Origin: Meandrina meandrites
Taxonomy: Eukaryota; Cnidaria; Anthozoa; Scleractinia; Meandrinidae
DNA length: 64,000 bases
Direction of reading: 5' to 3'
Assembly (NCBI GenBank): GCA_963693305.1
Contig: OY855905.1
Location: 25,966,437 to 26,030,436 of the forward strand
Shown here: piece after piece, positions 1 through 10,900 of the stretch
How positions within the stretch are numbered: the stretch's first letter is position 1
Layout: each line of letters opens with the position of its first letter
Program-made: the position numbers and the translations under genes
The notes under the pieces: model-generated
What the model was told of the DNA's origin: nothing
The model's input: only the letters and a program-made list of their open reading frames with translations
Databases searched by the model: none

Positions 1-178
1 TTAACTCAGGGAACAACATTTAGAACAAGAACCACTTTTTAGCTTTTAGTACGGTCCTAAGCACAGCGCTTGACTACTCAGAAATTTGGTTAATAAAAAT
101 AGCAAAATGTAATGCGCGTGGGAAAAATATTTGACTACAGCTCCTGCTGGCATTTAGTTGGATTACTAGTCTACTTAC

Positions 179-249
179 ACATCGCTCTGCGTTGTGTAGA
201 CACGATCAAAAAGAGCTTCAAGAGCCATCCACTTCACAGGAAGACGACC
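179..249 (-). CDS. FGFR: FGFR exon 10: P+1 loop and ALE motif; last exon in window
   Basis: Residues 675-697 plus two bases. [18 protein letters not shown] ends at TTQSDV, with donor GTAAGT at phase 2. The usual APE reads ALE here. Bases 1-178 are intron and hold no candidate for the following exon, so the rest of the C-lobe lies off the window. Confidence 0.92.
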
Positions 250-3200
250 CTGATAAGAAAAAATAACATAATTGGTTACAGTTGAATCTCTACTTTTCAA
301 TACCTCTCACAAGACATCGAGTTTGCACGCACACAAACGCTGATTTAGCCTTTAGTTAGGGGGCACTTCCCGAAAATAGACGCTGAATACACATACACGT
401 CAAGGGGACACTTCATGTAACGAGACATCGAATCGTGGCCTTGCACGTCTAATAAGGGGACACCTCCCGTAAATGGACACTGACACACACAAACACGATA
501 TTTGCTCAGCCTCCAATTAGAGAATAAGCACTTCACGAAAGAAATCTGTTCAGTCATTTACCTTTTCAGAATTTCATTTTATATCTGCATTCCTTGTTAC
601 TTACATCTGTTGTTTTCCTGTAATAATCGACTTGATGTACATCTCTCGCCAGACCAAAGTCTGCAATCTTCATTGTGTTATCGTCACCAACTAAGATGTT
701 TCTGGCCGCAAGATCACGATGAATGCACTGAGAAATAAAGACAACAGAATAAATAACACTACGGAAAAAGTCATGGGGTTCAGTTCTTTGCTAAACAAAC
801 TTTCTTTTGCTGCATGACAAGAAAGACTTTATTATCTGTGATACGCACCTTCTTGGAAGAAAGGTATTCCATTCCTCTGGCGACCTGATAGGCGAAAGAT
901 ACTAGATCCTTGAGGGTCAAGGTTGTAGTGTATTCCCTAGTCGGCCTCCTATCTTTTAAGAATTGCCTTAGGTTACCGTTCGGTGCGTACTCTACAACAA
1001 CAAACAGTGGCCCTGACAAAAGAAAAGGATTAATACTTATTAATTAACTTATGTAGCCCTACACGCAACGATACCCAAGAAAAGGGGATAAGTTGAAAAG
1101 AGCAATTGCTAAGAGAGCCGAATGTTTTTTCTCGCAGTTTTCGTATCAAAAAACTGTTTGCGCCATATCAAAATGGCGGTAAAACTACGAGCATGTCTAC
1201 CGTTCTTTAATCAACTGACCTCCTTGCGTGCAGGCTCCTATAAGATTGATTATATTCTTGTGTTTTCCAATAGTTTTCATCACTTCCATTTCTGAGACAA
1301 GATCTGTAAGTTCGTGATCAGTGGCGTCCTCTGAAATAAATCCAACAGATTGACGCTTTTAACTTCAAAGATTAAACATAACTTCTCATCAATGATTGGG
1401 ATGAATTTCTTCAATGTTAATTCTGAACGTTCAATGGTACACCAACGCAATATCCCATATTCAATGATTTTCTTTCAATCTTCATTAGTGTGTAAAGCAC
1501 ACTGATGCTTAGTCAGTCAGTTGGTCAGTCGGTCGGTCGGTCACTTCATTCGCCAGCCCGTCCGTCAGACAGTCGGTCAATCAGTCCTTCAGTCCATCGC
1601 TCCCTCCTCTCATTCGTCCGTCCGTCAGTCCCTCCGCTTGTTCGTTCGTTTGTAGGTCCGTCTGTCATTTACGTATCTTGATTACTCTTAGCTTACTCAA
1701 AAGAAGAATAAGTACTTTTTTGTAGAAGAAATGTGTGCGTCACTTTGCATAGGATATTTAATGTTTCTTTTTTCTTTCAATCTTCATTAGTGTGTAAAGC
1801 ACACTGATGCTTAGTCAGTCAGTTGGTCAGTCGGTCGGTCGGTCACTTCATTCGCCAGCCCGTCCGTCAGACAGTCGGTCAATCAGTCCTTCAGTCCATC
1901 GCTCCCTCCTCTCATTCGTCCGTCCGTCAGTCCCTCCGCTTGTTCGTTCGTTTGTAGGTCCGTCTGTCATTTACGTATCTTGATTACTCTTAGCTTACTC
2001 AAAAGAAGAATAAGTACTTTTTTGTAGAAGAAATGTGTGCGTCACTTTGCATAGGATATTTAATGTTTCTTGAATACATACGATGCTAATTTTTTGTTCG
2101 TTAAAATACAACTTACATAAGAAGTGGGAACCTTTTTAGATCATTTTTCGTTACATCATCCTTTAGATAAGGGCAGGTAGAAAACATGAACATTGGACGA
2201 ACGTAAAGCTCACCTTTTAGCATTTTTACTGCAACTTCAAATCTATAACTAGACACGTTTGGTAATCCTATCGTTTCAGCCTTCATGACCCTGCCGAAAG
2301 CCCCTTCTCCAAGAATCTCTGACAAGATAATGTGTTCCCGGTCAATCTCCCATTTTTCGTCCAATGGCACTTCCACTTCTGACACCTGGGTTAGATTAGA
2401 ACCCAGTCTAGAACGCAGACTCCGTTGACGCATTAACAGTGGAGCGGTAGATCCGTACGAAGAGGAGGAACCTATCGAAGGCGCATGCGTCCTGTATTGG
2501 ACAGTGGGCTCGTTTGGTTTAACGCCAGAAACGACGCCGTAATTAGAGCCTTTTGCAAATTGTAGCTTCCGATGGCAGCAGAAGAAGCCCACTCCAAAAA
2601 TCAGTATAACTACAAATGCAACAGCGACAAACACTGCAATATACATGGTCTTTTTTGGATCTGACAAGGCACCAACTTCGACAGTTCTCACGTGGTTAGT
2701 CTCGAGGGGGAAAGTGGCGTTGGTTGGCACGTTTCTAGCCACCAATGCCGCCGTTGTTGTTTCTAAATCACAAGGAAAGAATCACAATCAGTAATGAATA
2801 GAGTTAGTATTTCAAGCGTGGGACTGGGTCAATTGGAATTCGTGTATGTGTTACAGTTAATTTTTTTCTTTAGTTAAATTTTATTCTGCCTTTGTTTTAG
2901 CCTGCGCCGCAGACGAAACTAAACCCTTGGTTAAGTCCGTCTGCGAATCAGCGCCAAAATTCTTGTTCTGAGCCCCCAACTGTGTACCAGGATTTGAGTA
3001 CGCGCCATGATTGGCTTGTTAAAAAAAGCCATTGTTCGATGAGCCGTATTTGGCTCCGAAAGGCATTTCCCTGGAGTTTATTTGCATCGGAAGTGAACGA
3101 AAGGGGAGAAAGCGAGCAGAAAGCGAACGTGTAAATCGTGACAATGGCCGCGGTTAGCAAAGAAAAGAAAATAAGCCTTTCAAGCAGTTATATGGATGAT

Positions 3201-6200
3201 CGAAACAATGGTCTTGCCTGAACTAAACCATTTGGTGGAAAATATTAATAATATGGTAATATGTCATCCGTTAAACCAAGCAACGCATCAAGCAACAATT
3301 AAACAGCCGGACTCGGCATCACAACAAAATTTTCATGGAATATTTCAGACCTTGTTCTTTCAGAACAAACATTGCGAGAGCTTAAAGCATATCTTGCAAA
3401 TATAAGGAGCCAATACAAGCCGCACTAGGGAAACATGTGGCAAATTATTACAGAGCCTGAGGTGTCAAACTCGAAACCGTACCTCTAGACACTTACTAGA
3501 GTTGATAAGACCACCGTTTTTCGGCTCTTTTTAACTTGCATTGTCTCATAATAATACAGTATATAGTTCCCTTCAGAAACAAGTGATAAGCGAACAGGTC
3601 GAAAGACAACAAATGTCACAAACGTTGTTACAAAGTCTTGTAACCATACAATGGACACACAGCAGGTTTCGGGAATGGTAATGTCAAGTTGAAAGGAAAT
3701 TCGAAACGCACTTCCGGTAATTCGTTGAGTCCGTCGGGGGGTCCAGAACACGGATATCGGCGCTGCTTCGCAGACGTTACTAACCGGGGTTAGATTACGT
3801 CTGCGACGCAGGCAACCTTTGTTTTTGGGTATGGTAATGTATAATAATGAGTTTAAAACAAAGGAATAGAAAAATTTAACTGAAGAAAGAAAATTAACTG
3901 CAACGTATGTCTTACACGTCTCCACAGTCTGCAAGCTTTTAGTAGCATCGATTATTTGATTGATTCACATATTTATTCAAGCATTCGATCGTTCGTTCGT
4001 ATATTCATTCACTCATATATTCCTTTTGCTTTTTATTTTGTCGTGTAGAAATGCATGGCAGAAACCCTTTCATAGTCGTAACACTTACAATTCGTGCACC
4101 AATAAATCATTTAACTTAGTTCCTTTCATTATTATCATTCTCACCTGACCAATCGAGAATAATAATGTAGGCTTGTTCCACAGCATAACCCACCGCATTT
4201 CCCACAATGCAAGTGTATTTTCCTTCATCCTTCTTTGTTACATTAACCAAAGTCAGCTTAACTCCATGAAAGTCAAACTTGTTATTGCTTTGTGGTAAAA
4301 CTAAATGTTGGTTCAAGTCTTGTTCGTTCTGTTTGATGACTTCGTAGTGTGGATGCTCGATTGTACTGTTGGTTGAACCATTTGAAGAAGAGAGATACCA
4401 TCGCAGCCATTGGAAATGAGGCATGGAATCACTTAACGCTTTGCACAGTAACGTTGCATTTTCCCCAACAGAAACAGTGACATTTTGCATGGGTAGGACC
4501 ACTGGCTCCGCACGAACTCGTTCTAAACAAGAAGAGGACATTAACGTTAATATAAATGACAGGACTTTACTTATAATGAACGAGTGGCTCCGCTAACTGA
4601 ACGACCGACTGACCTTCCAACCGACTGACTGACTGACTGACTGACTGACTGACTGACTAACTGATTGACTGACTGATTGACTGACTGACTGACTGACTGA
4701 CTGACTGATTGACTGACTGATTGACTGACTGACTGACTGACTGACTGACTGACTGACTGACTGACTGATTGACTGACTGACTGACTGATGGAAGGACGGA
4801 TGGACGAACGTAAGGACACACTGACTGACCGAATAATTGACCGGCTGATCCACTGACATATCTCACACAGGCAGGATCATGCCTTTCGTTTCCTGGAAAA
4901 ACTCTCACCGTTAAGATTACATGAGCAAGTTTTAAGATGGATGCTGACAAACGTAGGGACCAAAAAGAAACAACGCCGCAAAGGTGATGGCCATTGCTTA
5001 AGACAAGCTTCTCTTTCCCTTACAGTTCTTACTTTACTCCTGTTAAGCTTACCGTGAACGTCCACATGATAAGTATGGTTGATCCACCCGTACGCATTGC
5101 TCACATTACAAGTGTACTTTCCAGTGTCGGTCGGTACCAAGTCCTTCATAGTTAACAAGAGAGTCCACGGACTCAAGTAGAGCCTACTCCCGCCCTTTCT
5201 CTGCTGAAACAATGCTCCGTCTTTATACCATCTCACCGTGGGACGGGGATACCCATCGGCAGAACAGTCCAGCTTCACTGAGTTACCGACGGGAAATGCG
5301 AGGAGGTTGCGTGCCAGTTTATCTGCTGATACTGTGAATTTTGGAGCAGCTAACAAGTAGAGAGCAACCAGGGTTAGCAGGCGTGGTCTATTGCGAATCT
5401 GTGCCATTGATCGGCTGTTTTGCACCGTTGACAATTACATGATAATACTACGAGCTCGAGTAACTCGAAGGAAAACCTTAAAATTACAGGATTGTAGAAC
5501 TGGATATCTAAGAAGTGTCAACAAACCCAAAACACAAACCATGGCTAAAACCGATGAAGTTTGAGATGGATTTCGGACGGATCTCTTAATGGGGTTAAAA
5601 AATTACGACACATCACATTTTTCAGTCGAGATATCGCTCCTGATAGTTAGAGTTAAGAGAAAATTTCAGCCGGGCGCTGTATACCAGTCTGGATCCGCCA
5701 CTGCACAGATGGGCTAACAATTTTCCGAAAATTACATGTATAACATAATTAACTTAGAACTCAGTAAGAGAGCATTCATCTTACCTGGCGTTGAATTTTT
5801 ATTTGGGTGCCTCGTTGGACCTAAGAAAAAAAAAAGGTAGTATTAAGTTAACTGAAAACTGTTGTCAAACAGAAAGCATCAAAGCAGACTACAACACTTA
5901 CTCTAACAGAAAACAAACTCTAACAGACTACAACACAAAGTCAAGGTCTCTAATTAGCGTTTACTTACTTTCAACATGAAGCTCCCTAGTATATGTATTC
6001 TTGCCGCAGTCATTCACAGCTACGCACGTGTAGAGGCCAGCGTCCGCTTTTTCAGCCCTCTTTATCTTTAAGTATTTGTTCGTTTTGAGTCTCATACGCT
6101 GATGGTCCGATGGATGTAGTGTCTGATTGTTCTTTAGCCAGTAAGTGGACACGTCTTTGTCTTTAACCTGGCAACCGAGTTTTACATCCTTTCCCGCGAT

Positions 6201-7702
6201 TACTTCAACATCCTTTTTCTCTTTTCTTTTCTTTTCGCGGATTTCAGGAACTGAAAGAAAAAAAAACAGAACATTTGTTTGCAAACGAAGCAATCGAGGT
6301 TTCGCCGGATTGGCAAAGATAATTCGTATAAAGTAAGTATTGTTTTTTATTTTTTTCTTGGCTCGTGAGCGGGCGGAATTCTCCAAATCCTGCAATCTGA
6401 TTGGTTCCGGGAGCGGGCGGAAATTTTCGATCTTGCCCGCTCACGGAGCGATTCCGCCCGGCTAGCTCGCTGTGTTTTCATTTCGCGGCGAGACGAACGA
6501 ACTCATGAAAGTTTTGCTGTCCAAAATTAATGTAGTTGTTTACCAGCCGTTTTAAATATGAAAGGAAACGTAAGCAGTGGAATTAAAGGCCTTGAAGTTC
6601 ACCAAAAGGCGAGTATTCATTCTCTTTATCGACAAAATCAAATTGTTCAAGTTCTATGGCGGTAGTTTGTCGATCGTTGTTTGTGCATTCGCACTGATAT
6701 TCATGCCAAGTTGCGCTTACCTATAGCTACAAGTCGCCGGCTTACATTCCTGATTGATTCTTTCAAAAGCTAAATTAGTAACGGAATAAAAGGCCTTGAA
6801 GTTCTCCAATAGGCGGGTATTCTTTGTATTTATTGGCAAAACAAGTTATAGTTTTAGAGCCGTAGTTTTTCGATCGTTGTTGTGCATTCGCACTGGTTTT
6901 CACGCAGTAATGCGGTTTACTGCAAGTCACTGGTTTACAGACTCGATTTATCCTTTCAGACGCTTTGCCTTTCTGCTACTTTTCGCCAAAACCGAATACT
7001 ACTTATCACCATTCAAGAAAATGAGATGTTTTGATAAAAAACGGTCAAATAAATTCTTGCAAAATTGTGCCGTGTGCAGGCGACCAAACTACACATTCAG
7101 TTCAGCTTCATTCAATTTCACTTGACTCGAGATTATTTTATGCTCTCTTTTGCTGCTACATTGTGCTTCTTTTTTATTATTAAAGTTACTTTTCTCTTTT
7201 TTTCTGATGACCTTTTCCGTGAGTACTGTTCACTTTAGCAAATTTATTTTGTTTGGCGGTAAACAAATCATTCTTCACTCTTGCCGTAGCTTAGCGATCG
7301 ATTCAACATTGGATGCGCGCGTAAAATACAATTACATTTTGCAAGACGATCTTTTCAGTTCTTTTTTTAACCGAGTTAGAAAAAAATAAATAAGTTATTT
7401 ACCAGCTTTGGGTCGGTCCGTATCGTGAAAAACTGTGACCTCGGCCTTGAAAATGCTGCCCTCGGCCTGCGGCCTCGGGCAGCATTTTCAAGACCTCGGT
7501 CACAGTTTTTCACGATACGGACCTCCCAGCCGGTAAATAACATATATATAAGTTACAAATCTTTTCTGGAGTGGGTAAACGTCCTTGCAATTCTCTCTTT
7601 CGCGTTCGTCCGTTTACCCATGGTCATGCTCAGAGAGTTGGCAAGTTTACATGCATGTCAATAACTGCTGTAATCCCCTGATATAAAATCCCCCAAATAG
7701 TA

Positions 7703-7741
<39 letters not shown>

Positions 7742-7837
7742 TTTTTTTTTTTTTTTTTTTTTAAATAATAATTTTATTGAAAACTTTTCATGCAAACTTG
7801 AATCCTAGGTGTATGTGGCTTAAAATAAAATATACAA

Positions 7838-7909
<72 letters not shown>

Positions 7910-10900
7910 ATATCAAATTATATCCAGTAAATTCTGAGCTGAAACTAGTCTGAGTCCCCGACCGCGTGTTTCCTATGGACAGCGATGTCGATAAGTTGAG
8001 CATTCTTATCTTAGTTCCAGGACCTTTCTTCAAATTCAAGATGGCGGAGGGACAGTGCGTACATCTTACGGCAAATCTGGCGGAAAAGATCGTAATCTCT
8101 TAAGGTTATTACTACAAACATAAGCCCATGTCGTATTAATGCAAATCCGAAGGTTTTATCACTCGGTCTGTCAAAAATGCTTGAAATTTTTTTTAGATGA
8201 TATTAAGTTACATTTACAGATGCTAGACCCTGTAGACCTTGGCCTCTAAATTTCTTGCGTGATAAATTTAAAGAGCTTGGCATTACACAATGCAGTAATG
8301 TGCTTTGAGATCCGGCTTGATGCTTGTAAGTTAATTTTGATTTAACGCCATTAATGCTTTAATTTCTCAGGAGAAAAAAAATTGAGAGAACTTGTTCACA
8401 GGCACTAACGAATCTCGCAATTTTGCTTCATGCCATGCTTTCCAAATCGCCGAAATACTCAATCCTAAAACAATTACTGCGATTAAATTTTAATAAGGGA
8501 CGTATGTTGATCTGCAAATTTCTTTAAATGGATAAATGGCTGAAAACATGACCACACTCATTTTCTTGACCTACATGAATTGTTGCAAATAAGTTTAGAC
8601 AAAAGAGGAATGAATCCCTACAGAACGGGAACGGTAAGCAGGAAATTCCTCCTCTTGGGACACTACAATCCAAACGACAAAATAACAATAAATGAATGAA
8701 CTCAGTTTTCCGTTTAGGATATTTAACCTGAAATTTAATTTCAGAAAGCTGGCGCTGTTGATTCGAGTGTTTTTGTCCACATCCTGATAACCATTTTCCT
8801 GATTCGTATTTTATAAAAAAAGGAAGAACTTTGGTTTTAATGGTTCTCCTCTTTATCAAATTTACTTTTAAGCAGAACTGTCTTCGCTCTCTCTTTCGTG
8901 ATCGTGTGTTTTTCTTTCTTTCCCGCAATAAAAAAAAGTTGTTGTATAAACAAAGATAATGCGAGACTGTTCATCAACTTTTGTGCTGCAACAAAATTCA
9001 GACGTAGAAATAAACCTAAAATGAATAAGTATCCACATTAAAATCTTCGGTTAGATCTTTTTAGTTTTTTCGTTCTTACCTATTACTTACTCCATGTGAT
9101 GGCCGTTGCAAGGCCATGCAAGCTATTTCTCAATTACCAAGGCTAATATATTTAATTATGTTATCGTTATAATCACAAAGAAATGTTGTAAGACATACGG
9201 TAATGAGTTCCAATTTATCTGATTGTATATGATTAAGACGTCCTCAAACATGAATAAAATGCGTAGTTATCACAACAATAGCTAAGGTGGGTTGATTGTC
9301 GACATAACTGAGATTTAATTCATCGTGCTACTGAACCGCAATGATGTCTGGCGGATATTCACCAAAATAGCAAAAAATTAAAGATTGTGTCCTCAGAGCT
9401 CGGAGTTTTTCTTTCTTTATATCCTCCAATCTCAAGAGCCGCTAAGAGGACTGAGAAATCAAGTGGCACACTTACGACCTGACCGGCGCTAGAGAGAAAG
9501 GAATTTCGAAGAATAAAACATCTGTGCTTGTTTAGTGTACAACCGAAGTCAGATGAAATCCGTAAACTTGATTTCTCAAATCTCTTTCTCGAGATATCCG
9601 GTCGAGGATTCAGTTGCTGAGTAATGAATAGGTGTACGGAATCACCCAATCCGGCTTGGACTTTTCGATACATTCCTGTAGCTATAATTATTTTCCCTCA
9701 AGCTTTAACAGCAGTCCAAAAAGAAAAGTTTGGAGGACTTCGAAAAACACAGCTGCCGACTTCCCAGTAGATTTACAATATTTTTTTTCAACATTTGATC
9801 AACAGAATCTTTTGCCAGATTTTTCGAGTTAACACTGAGACTATGCCCACATTTGAAAGTTTGCGGAGAGAGGGGGCAGATTTACTTGTACTATTAAATT
9901 TCATACCGGATTTGTATAAGGTTTGTTTGAGAGACTTTTAACCACTGATGGAATTATAGATCAAAACATACAAGAATTATACTACAACTTGGATGGAATA
10001 ACAAGAGAACGACAAAGAATTCAAATACTGAGCGCTTTCATGCTTGTGGGCGAGATGAAAGCCCTTGCCAACAAAAATGAATGAATGAAAAAAAAAAAAA
10101 CCAAATGAAGCCTTATCCTTTTGTCTTAGCATGCATTGCAATTTCGCTAAATATGACAGAGATGTTTCTAATGCAGCGAACGCCTCACTTTATTTAGATA
10201 TTCCAAAGCATCGAGAAGCATAAACTAAGCCAATACAATATTTGTATTTTAGCCTTTTCAAGGATTAACAGAGCAACTATTCTTTTTAGGTGTGAAATAT
10301 TTTCACGTAGCTGGATTTCACCTCCGTGCCGAGATGCAGTTACCACGAATGGACTCTGTCTTGACAAGTTCCAACTAATTTATTGTTTTTGTAAAAGATT
10401 ACACAACTTAAGAAATTGATTTTTTAGTTTTATATGTCTGTATACATCAGCAGGTACTCAGGGATTTTGACCTTGGATTCACGGACGGGACTTTACATCG
10501 AGCTGAACGTTCTTTATATATTGATCGCCGGGAAATGGGAAAACACGAGGGGGCACTTTTCCTCCTTGAGTTTACAAAATTAAATGCCAAAAATAATTCT
10601 GTGTTGTTGTTTATGAGTAGTTGTCAAGACAAATTCATAAACAAAATCTAAAAGGTTTTTGCTACCATTCTACGCGCATTCTACCCAGCAATCATCACTG
10701 CTGCAGGCATGTCCGTGTAATTCTAAACTTTTTAAAAATCAAGGAAGGTTTGTTTTTTAAAAATATCCTATTGTTGTACAAGGAATATATGATATTGACA
10801 TCAAGAAGCAAGGAAACATTTCCGGTGAACGGGTAATTGCGGGGTTCAATAACAGGGATGATATTTCACACAGGACTTTTCAGGAAAAAAGCAGAAGTGC

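Noticed and set aside
1501..2070. CRISPR-like array (regular repeats of GTCG/GTCAGTC words)
   Set aside because: It is one 302-bp block duplicated once; there are no short repeats with unique spacers, and the setting is an animal gene intron.
3485..3934. 149-codon minus-strand frame between FGFR exons
   Set aside because: It lies between exons 5 and 6, which join in phase without it. The sequence shows no domain and no needed splice sites.
4571..4950. SQSV-repeat proteins in three frames
   Set aside because: Produced by the (GACT)n microsatellite within an FGFR intron.
7788..8039. Poly-asparagine protein
   Set aside because: Translation of an (ATT)n microsatellite.
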